Shown: positions 1-6,869 of the stretch, piece by piece
Numbering within the stretch: the stretch's first letter is position 1
How the letters are laid out: each line of letters starts with the position of its first letter
NCBI GenBank assembly: GCA_903915315.1
Contig: CAIWSO010000398.1
Span: 1-8,884, forward strand
DNA length: 8,884 nt
Direction: 5' to 3'
Source: an uncultured Spartobacteria bacterium
Lineage (GTDB): Bacteria; Verrucomicrobiota; Verrucomicrobiia; Chthoniobacterales; Terrimicrobiaceae
Made by a program: the position numbers and the translations under genes
Notes under the pieces: model-generated
Told to the model about the DNA's origin: nothing
The model's database searches: none
What the model saw: only the letters and a program-made list of their open reading frames with translations

Positions 1-569
1 CAAATGGCAGTTCGATCACTTCGAATATCCAATACCAAGACGTCGTTCTTAAACTCGAGGTCATCCCTCTCATCAACTCGGATCGGGAAGTCAATTTGGT
101 GATCGCTCAAACGAACGACAATATCATCGGCAAGGAATCGATTTCAGGAAATGAGGTGCCGGTCATTGCAACCCAAGAAATCACGACCAGTGTCCGTGTG
201 CCAAATGGGGCCACGATTGTCTTGGGTGGACTTATTTCTGAAGATAAGGAACGCAATGTGAATGGGATTCCTTACATTTCTCAAATTCCGGTTCTCGGAA
301 CCCTTCTGGGTGGTCGAACGGAGAATAAGATCAAAAAAAGCGAGCTCATCGTGATGATTCAGCCGGTCGTTGTGGAATCGAATGGAGATATGATGAGGGG
401 GAGTGCCTATGAGGCCGATCGCACGCCGCTGGGTCGCGATGGGCAGGAAATAACGGCTCCCATTGCCGAACAGGTTCGTCCGTCGGCTCCCTGGAAGCCG
501 ACTCCGGTTCCACCCGTGAAAGAAAAGAAAAAATTCCGCTTTCCATGGAGTAATGATCAACATGATTGA
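1..569 (+). CDS. gspD: Type II secretion secretin, C-terminal part (5' end outside window)
   Basis: This is the C-terminal end of a secretin, the outer-membrane ring through which type II secretion substrates (or type IV pilus-like fibres) pass. The frame is open from base 3, so 188 residues are visible and the N-terminal N0-N3 domains lie upstream. The secretin signature is clear: VPNGATIVLGGLI is encoded at 198-236, followed by the G-I-P-Y-I-S-Q-I-P-V-L-G segment (about 267-302) that forms the gate and barrel strands, then an L-I-V-M-I-Q-P strand at about 348-368. After this core comes a tail of roughly 64 residues rich in proline, then lysine (K-E-K-K-K-F-R-F-P-W), ending at a TGA. The stop lies inside the start region of gspE (17-base overlap), implying co-transcription and translational coupling. 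The family call is very safe. GspD rather than PilQ is inferred from the gspE/gspF neighbours. Confidence 0.9.
   Translation, partial: NGSSITSNIQYQDVVLKLEVIPLINSDREVNLVIAQTNDNIIGKESISGNEVPVIATQEITTSVRVPNGATIVLGGLISEDKERNVNGIPYISQIPVLGTLLGGRTENKIKKSELIVMIQPVVVESNGDMMRGSAYEADRTPLGRDGQEITAPIAEQVRPSAPWKPTPVPPVKEKKKFRFPWSNDQHD
547..550 (+). promoter_or_regulatory. Shine-Dalgarno GGAG that bears on the gspE start
   Basis: A GGAG lies inside the last codons of gspD. It is only 2 bases from the ATG at 553, which is too close for a normal ribosome binding site, but 11 bases from the in-frame ATG at 562. This makes 562 a reasonable alternative start that shortens GspE by three residues. Confidence 0.35.
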
Positions 570-2259
570 TGACTTGGTTCAGTTAGCCATCCTCAATGGA
601 TGCGACGATCAGGCGTCCTGCGATGCGCTTCTTCGCAACGCTGCTCTGGAACAACGTTCTCCTGTGGCGGCCATTTTGGATGCCAAGATTGTTCGCGAGC
701 CGGAGTTTTTGCATGCCCTTGCCGATATGCTTCATCTCCCTTGGCGCGATGAAGACGGGGTTGCCACTATCGAGCACGTTCGCGACAAGTTTCCTGCGAG
801 GCTCGCACTTGGCCAGATCGTGATTCCCGAGGCCATGCTCGAGGGCGGAGAGTTGCGCGTGTTCGCTTTTGATCCGTTCGATTTTGCGGGTTTTCAGGCT
901 GTGGCGCAGTTTTGGAAAGGGCCAGTAAGAATGGTCATGACCACCCGCCGCCGCCTCGTGGACATCCTCAAAACCACATACGGGGTCGGTGCAGACACAT
1001 TTGAAGAACTCCTCGAGGGACGCGAGGACGATCTCCCAGGTGGAGTGCAAGAAGAGGTCAATGTGGTCGATGAAGAGGATTCCGAAGCCTCCGTAATGAA
1101 GTTTGTGAATCAGATTCTTCGCGAAGGCTTGCAACAAGGTGCGACGGATATCCACTTTGAGCCCTTCGGCAAAGATCTGCGTATTCGCTACCGTATTGAC
1201 GGAGTGCTTCATGAGACACCAGTGCCACAGCGAATCAAGGTGCTTCAGGATTCCGTTATTTCACGGCTTAAAATCATGTCCGCGCTTGATATTGCGGAGC
1301 GTCGCCGTCCACAAGACGGTCGCATCGCACTTGAGATCGCCGGCCAACCGATCGACGTCCGTGTGGCAACGATTCCCAGTGTGTATGGAGAAAACGTGAG
1401 CTTGCGTCTTCTAGGGCAGCAAACCTTCAACTTCGCCTCGCTTGGTCTGGATCCCGAAAATGAAAAGCGTATTCGGAACCTCATCTCGATTCCTAATGGG
1501 ATCATCCTTGTCACTGGTCCAACGGGATGCGGTAAGAGTACATCGCTCTACACCTTTTTAAGTTCTATCAATACCAAGGAGCGTCGCATCGTAACGATTG
1601 AAGATCCTGTGGAGCATAAGCTCGATGGGGTGATCCAGATCGCCGTTAAGCCCGAGATCGACCTTACCTTTGCCACAGCTTTGCGCAGTATTCTTAGAGG
1701 TGATCCGAATGTGATCATGGTCGGTGAAATGCGCGATCTTGAGACAACCGAGATCGCTATCCGTGCCGCTCTCACAGGTCACTTGGTTTTTAGTACGCTG
1801 CATACGAATGATGCAGTTGGTGGCATTACTCGCCTTCTTGACATGGGAGTGGAGCCGTTTTTGGTGGGATCTTCCGTTCGTTCGTTTATCGCCCAACGTC
1901 TCGTTCGACGCCTGTGTCCACATTGCTCGCAGCCTGGCGAAAATAAAGATGACGAGCTTCAAGGGATTGGATTTCCCCTCGAGTTCGCATCTCAAATCCG
2001 TCGCCCAGTTGGCTGTGAACGCTGCCGCAACACAGGTTACGCCGGCCGAACAGCTCTCTACGAGATTTGCATGATGAGCACACGGATGCAGGAACTCATT
2101 CAGAAGCGTGCGACGGGATCGGATCTTCGCGATCTTGCCATCCGCGAGGGAATGGTGCCTCTCCGAAAGTCAGGTTGGCAAAAAGTCGCGGAGGGAATCA
2201 CCTCGATTGCTGAAGTCGTTCGAGTGACATCTAACGAAGTCGATATGCTGAATGAGTGA
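553..2259 (+). CDS. gspE: Type II secretion assembly ATPase GspE (GspE/PilB family)
   Basis: A cytoplasmic hexameric ATPase that powers pseudopilus assembly by acting on the inner-membrane platform GspF. The 568 residues match the usual length. In order there are: an N1-type N-terminal domain (about 1-140); an acidic linker (about 150-178); the N2 domain with G-A-T-D-I-H-F-E-P and R-Y-R-I-D-G-V-L (about 197-219); Walker A GPTGCGKST (322-330); the Asp box T-I-E-D-P-V-E-H (348-355); Walker B with I-M-V-G-E-M-R-D (388-395, catalytic Glu392); and the His box with H410 and STLHTND (414-420). A zinc-binding four-cysteine element follows, C455-x2-C458 and C488-x2-C491, then G-Y-A-G-R-T. These features mark the extension ATPases (GspE/PilB), not the retraction ATPase PilT. 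The segment before Walker B reads R-G-D-P-N where R-Q-D-P-D is usual. The gene overlaps gspD by 17 bases and ends 12 bases before gspF. The start could instead be the ATG at 562. Confidence 0.96.
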   Translation: MINMIDDLVQLAILNGCDDQASCDALLRNAALEQRSPVAAILDAKIVREPEFLHALADMLHLPWRDEDGVATIEHVRDKFPARLALGQIVIPEAMLEGGELRVFAFDPFDFAGFQAVAQFWKGPVRMVMTTRRRLVDILKTTYGVGADTFEELLEGREDDLPGGVQEEVNVVDEEDSEASVMKFVNQILREGLQQGATDIHFEPFGKDLRIRYRIDGVLHETPVPQRIKVLQDSVISRLKIMSALDIAERRRPQDGRIALEIAGQPIDVRVATIPSVYGENVSLRLLGQQTFNFASLGLDPENEKRIRNLISIPNGIILVTGPTGCGKSTSLYTFLSSINTKERRIVTIEDPVEHKLDGVIQIAVKPEIDLTFATALRSILRGDPNVIMVGEMRDLETTEIAIRAALTGHLVFSTLHTNDAVGGITRLLDMGVEPFLVGSSVRSFIAQRLVRRLCPHCSQPGENKDDELQGIGFPLEFASQIRRPVGCERCRNTGYAGRTALYEICMMSTRMQELIQKRATGSDLRDLAIREGMVPLRKSGWQKVAEGITSIAEVVRVTSNEVDMLNE

Positions 2260-2271
2260 AAGTGATGCCTG

Positions 2272-3498
2272 ATGCCGGATTTTAACTACAAAGCGACGGC
2301 TGTGGATGGAGTCATCTCATCTGGAGTGATCTCCTCGAAAACACGCTCCGAGGCTTATCGCACTCTGCGTTCGCGTGGCCTCCATCCCATCAGTGTTGGA
2401 GAGTCGAACGGCAAAGTGGTCGCAGATCAGGCGGCTCAAGATCCGAGCCAACTTGTGAAACTTTCCACCTCGCAGTTGCTTTTCTTCACCGAGGAGTTGG
2501 CTGAGTTGCTTGAGGCTGGTCTTAAACTGGAGTCTGCGCTGAAGGTCATCGAGCAAAGACAGGAAAAATCGGGCATCCAACCGATTGCTGCCCGCCTACG
2601 CCAACGTGTTCGCGATGGTTTTAACTTTTCAGCGGCTCTACAGGAGTGCAACAAGACGTTCGATTCTTTATACTGCAACCTTGTGGCGGCGGGTGAGGCC
2701 TCCGGTGCTCTTCCACAAATCCTGAAGCGGCAATGTGCCTATCTCACGCTTATCGAAGACCTGCGTCGTCGTGTTATCTCGTCGCTCCTCTATCCGGCTA
2801 TCGTTTTTACTTCTGCGATCGTGTTGATGTTTGTGTTTCTCACGTTTCTGGTCCCTCAACTTTCTGTTTTGTTAGGAAAAACAGGCCAGAAACTGCCCGT
2901 TATCACGCAGATTCTCATCTCCGTGAGCCAGTTTTTTGCGGCATGGTGGTGGGCGGTCGTCGCTTTTATCGGCCTTGTTGTTGTTCTCGTTCGTGCGGCC
3001 GTCCAAACCCCTGCGGGACGTGACTGGTGGCATCGGGTGATGTTGGATCTGCCGGTGGTTGGTCCCGTTCTTCGCGCTAAATTCTACGCCGAGATGTTGC
3101 AGACTCTTTCGACGTTGGTCTCAAATGGAGTCGCTCTTCTTCATGGTCTCCAGTTGATGATTAATGCGACGGGTAACGTCTTTCTACATGGTTTGCTGGT
3201 CAAGGTGGCTTCCATGGTGGGTGAGGGAACGAGTCTCGCAAGCGCACTAAGAAAGGTCGGATTTTTTCCTCCCGTGATGATGGATATTCTTTCCGTAGGT
3301 GAGCAGACCGGCGACATTGCCGGCGCGTTGGACCGGGCGGCACGGCGATTCGACCGTGACCTGACAACGCGTATCGGTCACCTCACAACCCTCGTTCAGC
3401 CAGCCATTATTTTGCTAGTCGCCCTGTTTGTTGGAATTGTGGCCTACTCGATGATCGCGGGTATTCTCACCAGCGTTAGTTCCCTCAAAACACGCTGA
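2272..3498 (+). CDS. gspF: Type II secretion inner-membrane platform protein GspF
   Basis: The polytopic inner-membrane platform of the secretion machine, which contacts GspE in the cytoplasm and is thought to transmit its motion to the pseudopilus. The 408 residues match the family. After a short N-terminal region starting M-P-D-F-N-Y-K-A (typical of GspF), two homologous cytoplasmic T2SSF domains are visible: the first with G-E-A-S-G at 141-145, the second with S-V-G-E-Q-T-G at 341-347. Three hydrophobic segments are seen at about 169-195 (beginning V-I-S-S-L-L-Y-P-A-I-V), 221-244 and 375-399, the standard topology. The start follows gspE by 12 bases, and no strong Shine-Dalgarno is visible, so coupling to gspE is likely. 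The next gene is ribBA on the other strand, so the pseudopilin gene gspG that often follows gspF is missing here. PilC of type IV pili is the alternative name. The family assignment itself is secure. Confidence 0.95.
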   Translation: MPDFNYKATAVDGVISSGVISSKTRSEAYRTLRSRGLHPISVGESNGKVVADQAAQDPSQLVKLSTSQLLFFTEELAELLEAGLKLESALKVIEQRQEKSGIQPIAARLRQRVRDGFNFSAALQECNKTFDSLYCNLVAAGEASGALPQILKRQCAYLTLIEDLRRRVISSLLYPAIVFTSAIVLMFVFLTFLVPQLSVLLGKTGQKLPVITQILISVSQFFAAWWWAVVAFIGLVVVLVRAAVQTPAGRDWWHRVMLDLPVVGPVLRAKFYAEMLQTLSTLVSNGVALLHGLQLMINATGNVFLHGLLVKVASMVGEGTSLASALRKVGFFPPVMMDILSVGEQTGDIAGALDRAARRFDRDLTTRIGHLTTLVQPAIILLVALFVGIVAYSMIAGILTSVSSLKTR

Positions 3499-3506
3499 TT
3501 TAGATT

Positions 3507-3532
3507 GCGGGGAAAGCCTCCCTTTCGGTCGC
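3507..3532. terminator. Weak hairpin between convergent gspF and ribBA
   Basis: The 37-base gap between the two convergent stops holds a hairpin: GAAAG (3512-3516) pairs with CTTTC (3522-3526) around a 5-base loop, extended by GCG/CGC beyond an internal loop. There is no T tract on either side, so it is at best a weak terminator or only a mRNA 3' end structure. Confidence 0.2.
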
Positions 3533-3535
3533 AAG

Positions 3536-4735
3536 TCACAGCTTATGACCCATTTTTTTCTTCTTCGTTTCGAGGTATTTTGCGTTGTGGGGATTGGGAA
3601 CCGAGTGGACGGGGATTTGCTCCACGATCTCGATATCGTAGGCCTCGAGACCGACCACTTTGCGCGGATTGTTCGTGAGCAGGCGGATTTTGTGAACGCC
3701 GAGGTCAGCGAGGATTTGGGCGCCGAGGCCGTAGTCTCGAAGATCCATCGGAAAACCCAATTTTTCGTTCGCTTCGACGGTATCGAGGCCTTGTTCCTGA
3801 AGTTTGTAAGCGCGAATCTTGGGCCCCAGTCCGATGCCTCTGCCCTCTTGCCGCATGTAGAGTAAAATGCCGCCGCCTTCTTTTTTAATCCTCTCCATGG
3901 CCTGATGGAGTTGTGATCCGCAGTCGCAGCGGCGAGACGCAAAGACATCGCCGGTCAGGCACTCGCTGTGCACGCGAACGAGGGTTGGCTTGGTTGGAGA
4001 AATTTTCCCCATCACGAGCGCGATATGGTGCATTCCGTCAATCAAGGAGCGGTAAAGATGAAGGTCAAAATCGCCGTAGTCCGTCGGCATCAAAATTGAT
4101 TCCTCACGCTCAACAAGCCTTTCGCTTTTGCGGCGGTAGGCGATGAGATCTTGGATGGAACACATCTTGAGTTTGTGTTTCTGCTTGAAGCGTACGAGAT
4201 CGGGAAGGCGAGCCATAGCGCCATCGTCCTTCATGATCTCACAAATGACACCCGACGGGTCCAACCCGGCCAAGCGGGCGAGATCCACGGCGGCCTCGGT
4301 GTGGCCGGCACGTCTAAGAACACCACCGGCCTTGGATTGAAGAGGGAAAACATGTCCCGGTTGGATAAGGTCACCAACATGAGACTGCGCATTGGAGAGC
4401 ACTTTAATGGTCGCAGCGCGATCTTTGGTGCTGATCCCTGTGCTGATGCCTCGCGTGGCATCGACGGAAACCGTGAAGTCGGTTTTGAAAAACTCGCGGT
4501 TTTGGGAAACCATGCGTTGCAGGCCGAGTTGAGCGGCACGTTCCTCGGTGATCGGGGCACAGATGAGGCCGCGGCCGAATTTGGCCATGAAGTTCACAGC
4601 ATTCGATGTGACTTTTGCGGCCGCCATCACGAGATCGCCTTCATTTTCGCGGTCGGCATCGTCTGTGACGATGACCATGCGACCGCGTCGTATATCGGCA
4701 ATCACCGCCGGAATGGGATCAAAAGGAGATTTCAT
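3536..4735 (-). CDS. ribBA: Bifunctional riboflavin biosynthesis protein RibBA (DHBP synthase / GTP cyclohydrolase II)
   Basis: It supplies both starting branches of riboflavin synthesis. The RibB half converts ribulose 5-phosphate to 3,4-dihydroxy-2-butanone 4-phosphate, and the RibA half opens GTP to the diaminopyrimidine precursor. From Met at 4735 the protein has 399 residues. RibB (about 1-205) shows D-D-A-D-R-E-N-E-G-D (25-34) with the acidic metal-binding loop and R-x-G-H-T-E-A-A-V-D-L (142-151). RibA (about 206-399) shows R-V-H-S-E-C-L-T-G-D, with the zinc cysteines C259, C270 and C272 intact, R-Q-E-G-R-G-I-G-L (295-303), the R-A-Y of a catalytic-type tyrosine (308-310) and L-T-N-N-P-R-K-V. 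The C terminus M-G-H-K-L is complete. Both halves therefore look active. The frame stays open upstream to an ATG at 4810, but homology begins at M-K-S-P-F-D, so 4735 is preferred although no good Shine-Dalgarno is present. No FMN riboswitch or other rib gene is visible nearby. The gene is divergent from the flavoprotein at 4829. Confidence 0.95.
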   Translation of the reverse strand: MKSPFDPIPAVIADIRRGRMVIVTDDADRENEGDLVMAAAKVTSNAVNFMAKFGRGLICAPITEERAAQLGLQRMVSQNREFFKTDFTVSVDATRGISTGISTKDRAATIKVLSNAQSHVGDLIQPGHVFPLQSKAGGVLRRAGHTEAAVDLARLAGLDPSGVICEIMKDDGAMARLPDLVRFKQKHKLKMCSIQDLIAYRRKSERLVEREESILMPTDYGDFDLHLYRSLIDGMHHIALVMGKISPTKPTLVRVHSECLTGDVFASRRCDCGSQLHQAMERIKKEGGGILLYMRQEGRGIGLGPKIRAYKLQEQGLDTVEANEKLGFPMDLRDYGLGAQILADLGVHKIRLLTNNPRKVVGLEAYDIEIVEQIPVHSVPNPHNAKYLETKKKKMGHKL

Positions 4736-4828
4736 GTTGGTCAATGTTCGATTCCTAGCAGACCTCGGCAAAACAGGGAAGGTGCTTGATTCTTTCTTTG
4801 AGCGAAGCATTGAGATAAAGACTCGAAT

Positions 4829-6250
4829 ATGGAATACGATTTTGTGGTCGTGGGCGGTGGGAGCGCTGGATATGCGGGCGCAAGAACCGCTGTGGATCTC
4901 GGATTGCGTGCCGCTGTCATCGAGGGCGGTAGGGACGTCGGAGGGCTCTGCATCCTCCGTGGTTGTATGCCAAGCAAAACCTTGTTGGAGTCCGCCAGAC
5001 GTTTCCGCGTTCTTCAGAGAGCCGGAGAGTTCGGTCTAGGCTTGGATCATCCTCGTTTCGACGCGGCTGCCATCATCGAGCGGAAAAAAAGACTCGTCAC
5101 GGAGTTTGCGGATTATCGCAAAGGTCAACTTGAGGCGGGAAGATTTGATTTCATTCGCGGAGAGGCGGTTTTTTTAAGCCCTAATGAAGTTTCGGTAAAT
5201 CTGCTCGATGGCACGGAACAGATCATCCGATCGAAAAGTTTTCTTTTGGCCACGGGTTCGAAAATCGCCGTTCCATTAGTCCCTGGTTTGGCGGAAGCGG
5301 GCTGCCTGACGAGCGACGATATGCTCGATAGAACCGAAATTCCAGATTCCCTCATTGTTCTTGGCGGTGGGCCAGTGGCTTTGGAATTGGCCAGCTATTG
5401 CCGTGCCTTCGGGAGTCGAGTGACTCTGATTCAACGGAGCCCGCACATTCTCAGTTCAACGGACCCCGACGTTGCCAAGTCGCTTGAAGCCGCGCTTCGA
5501 GAAGATGGGATCGAAATCCACACCGGAACTCGACTATTACGGGCCGAAAAAGAGGAGCAGGTTCGACGCGTTATTTTTGAAAAAGACGGGCGCGAGATGG
5601 CGGTCGAAGCCAGAGACATTCTCAATGCCCTGGGGCGGACGCCGCAACTCGCCGGGACCCAGAATCTCGGTCTACAGCTCCTCGGCGGACGCATTGATGC
5701 CGACATCCACCAGCGGACCTCGGTTGTTAATGTTTTTGCGGCTGGGGACGTCTGCGGGCCATGCGAGGTCGTTCATGTCGCGATCCAACAGGGCGAGGTC
5801 GCTGCTGCGAATGCGGCATCGCTTCTAGGAGTTCGGTCAGGCCCCCTCAAATCCATGGATTATCGGCTCAAACTTTTTGCTGTGTTTTCGGAACCTCAGT
5901 TGGCCTGCGTGGGAGCGACGGAGGCGGAGCTTCATGCCTCCGGGACAGCTCATGTCACCGCGAATTATCCCTTCAACGATCACGGGAAATCTCTCGTGAT
6001 GGGCGAGACGGCGGGCTTTGTGAAAATCACTGCCTCAAAAGAAACAGGCGAGATCCTCGGAGCAGCTGTCGTGGGGCCCGATGCGGCGGAACTGATTCAT
6101 GAAGTGACTGTGGCTATGCACTACCGCGCCACCGCTCAGGACTTCGCGACGATACCCCATTACCATCCGACGCTATCGGAGATCTGGACGTATCCCGCCG
6201 AGGAGATCGCGTCCCAAATTATTCCTCGGGTTGATTTGGTAGGGGAATAG
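4829..6250 (+). CDS. FAD/NAD(P)-dependent disulfide oxidoreductase, dihydrolipoamide dehydrogenase/mercuric reductase-like
   Basis: A class I pyridine nucleotide-disulfide oxidoreductase of 473 residues, the normal length. It begins with the FAD Rossmann motif G-G-G-S-A-G (9-14). The redox-active disulfide is C41-I-L-R-G-C46 followed by M-P-S-K, the CxxxxC arrangement of Lpd, MerA and glutathione reductase. The NAD(P) Rossmann motif is G-G-G-P-V-A-L-E (179-186). A-L-G-R-T-P (267-272) and the FAD-binding A-A-G-D-V (304-308) follow. The dimerisation domain ends with H-P-T-L-S-E (446-451), the catalytic His-Glu pair used in Lpd-type enzymes. After the second nucleotide-site strand the sequence is V-T-L-I-Q-R, lacking the acidic residue common in NADH enzymes and resembling NADPH users. 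No 2-oxoacid dehydrogenase or mer genes lie beside it, so the substrate is unknown. I would not name it lpdA or merA. No Shine-Dalgarno is seen before the ATG. The stop is followed by a strong terminator. Confidence 0.88.
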   Translation: MEYDFVVVGGGSAGYAGARTAVDLGLRAAVIEGGRDVGGLCILRGCMPSKTLLESARRFRVLQRAGEFGLGLDHPRFDAAAIIERKKRLVTEFADYRKGQLEAGRFDFIRGEAVFLSPNEVSVNLLDGTEQIIRSKSFLLATGSKIAVPLVPGLAEAGCLTSDDMLDRTEIPDSLIVLGGGPVALELASYCRAFGSRVTLIQRSPHILSSTDPDVAKSLEAALREDGIEIHTGTRLLRAEKEEQVRRVIFEKDGREMAVEARDILNALGRTPQLAGTQNLGLQLLGGRIDADIHQRTSVVNVFAAGDVCGPCEVVHVAIQQGEVAAANAASLLGVRSGPLKSMDYRLKLFAVFSEPQLACVGATEAELHASGTAHVTANYPFNDHGKSLVMGETAGFVKITASKETGEILGAAVVGPDAAELIHEVTVAMHYRATAQDFATIPHYHPTLSEIWTYPAEEIASQIIPRVDLVGE

Positions 6251-6274
6251 AACGCGGCTCTTTCTTCGGTAGAT

Positions 6275-6313
6275 AAAAAAACAGCCCGCCTTTTGCAAGG
6301 CGGGCTGTTTTTT
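6275..6313. terminator. Strong bidirectional intrinsic terminator
   Basis: A 12-bp perfect GC-rich stem, ACAGCCCGCCTT (6281-6292) and AAGGCGGGCTGT (6297-6308), closes a TTGC loop. It is flanked by a run of seven A (6275-6281) on the left and six T (6308-6313) on the right. It therefore ends transcripts from both sides: the flavoprotein gene on the plus strand and rplK on the minus strand. Confidence 0.95.
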
Positions 6314-6334
6314 ATAAACGTTCTTTCGAGCGAA

Positions 6335-6760
6335 TTAATCGCCGATTTCGAGGCCCATCTGGCGGGCTGTGCCGCAAAGGGTGCGGAAGGCGGCTTCCTC
6401 GTCGCGGGCATTCATGTCGCGCATTTTGATCTTCACGATATCCATGACCTGCTTTTTGGAGATTTTACCAACCTTGGTTTTGTTTGGTTCTTTGGAACCC
6501 GAAGCAAGACCGGCCGCTTTTTTAAGAAGAATGGCGGCTGGTGGTGCCTTGGTGATGAATGTGAAGCTCTTGTCCTTGTAAACGGTGATCACCACCGGAA
6601 GGATGTCGCCAGCCTGTTTTTGGGTGGCGGCGTTAAATTCTTTGCAGAAAGCCATGATGTTCACGCCCTGTTGGCCCAAAGCTGGGCCTACGGGTGGAGC
6701 TGGATTTGCTGAACCAGCGGGAATCTGCAACTTGATCTGTCCTACGATTTCTTTAGCCAT
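6335..6760 (-). CDS. rplK: 50S ribosomal protein L11
   Basis: A component of the GTPase-associated centre of the large ribosomal subunit. It binds 23S rRNA through its C-terminal domain and contacts elongation factors and RelA through its N-terminal domain. The 141 residues are full length. The N-terminal domain contains the diagnostic proline-rich P-A-P-P-V-G-P-A-L-G (20-29) with G-V-N-I-M-A-F-C-K-E-F-N (32-43). The linker and start of the rRNA-binding domain follow with K-A-P-P-A-A-I-L-L-K-K-A-A-G-L (71-85) and K-V-G-K-I-S (96-101). Its start has a Shine-Dalgarno GGAG 10 bases upstream (plus-strand CTCC, 6771-6774), the clearest one in the window. In most bacteria rplK sits after secE-nusG and before rplA-rplJ-rplL. 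Here a peroxiredoxin gene is upstream and a terminator follows immediately, so the gene appears monocistronic or is a second copy. Confidence 0.97.
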   Translation of the reverse strand: MAKEIVGQIKLQIPAGSANPAPPVGPALGQQGVNIMAFCKEFNAATQKQAGDILPVVITVYKDKSFTFITKAPPAAILLKKAAGLASGSKEPNKTKVGKISKKQVMDIVKIKMRDMNARDEEAAFRTLCGTARQMGLEIGD

Positions 6761-6770
6761 ATAAATTGTG

Positions 6771-6787
6771 CTCCGCTTGTTGAGCGG
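6771..6787 (-). promoter_or_regulatory. rplK leader hairpin overlapping its Shine-Dalgarno
   Basis: Read on the minus strand, CCGCT (6787-6783) can pair with AGCGG (6777-6773) around a CAACA loop. The 3' arm overlaps the first half of the rplK GGAG (6774-6771). A closed stem would therefore partly hide the ribosome binding site. The structure is visible, but a regulatory role is only inferred. The stem is short (5 bp) and could be chance. Confidence 0.3.
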
Positions 6788-6788
6788 A

Positions 6789-6823
6789 AAAGGGGGCTTA
6801 GGTCATCATGACCCAAGCCCTTT
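6789..6823 (-). terminator. Long imperfect hairpin between the peroxiredoxin gene and rplK
   Basis: GGTCAT (6801-6806) and ATGACC (6808-6813) form the tip. Below it lie an A/C mismatch, then GGGCTT/AAGCCC (6794-6799 with 6815-6820), a two-G bulge and AAA/TTT (6789-6791 with 6821-6823). Read on the minus strand the stem runs into TTTT and then CC, so it could terminate the peroxiredoxin transcript, or act as part of the rplK leader. On the plus strand a T7 tract lies at 6833-6839, ten bases after the stem, but no plus-strand gene needs a terminator there. Confidence 0.5.
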
Positions 6824-6869
6824 GACAAGGAGTTTTTTTCTTAAAGGCAAAAATTTGCCCTTTTGTCGT

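Noticed and set aside
583..1212. A 209-codon open frame on the minus strand opposite gspE
   Set aside because: It is antisense to the conserved GspE N-terminal and N2 domains, with no recognisable motif and no promoter or ribosome site.
3415..3948. A minus-strand frame of 177 codons overlapping the ends of gspF and ribBA
   Set aside because: It is out of frame with ribBA and overlaps both real genes. Its Arg/Ser/Lys-rich composition is typical of a shadow frame.
4151..4789. A 212-codon open frame on the plus strand opposite ribBA
   Set aside because: It is wholly antisense to the strongly conserved ribBA and its translation resembles no family. It arises from the codon usage of ribBA.
4736..4828. 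FMN riboswitch or clear promoter ahead of ribBA
   Set aside because: At 93 bases the region is too short for the FMN element with its expression platform, and none of its conserved helices is recognisable. A TTGATT at 4786-4791 has no matching -10 at proper spacing.
6844..6868. Inverted repeat AAAGGCAAA/TTTGCCCTTT after the peroxiredoxin stop
   Set aside because: The arms are AT-rich with a two-base loop and an unpaired base, and on the minus strand they are followed by A-rich sequence, so this is not a credible intrinsic terminator.
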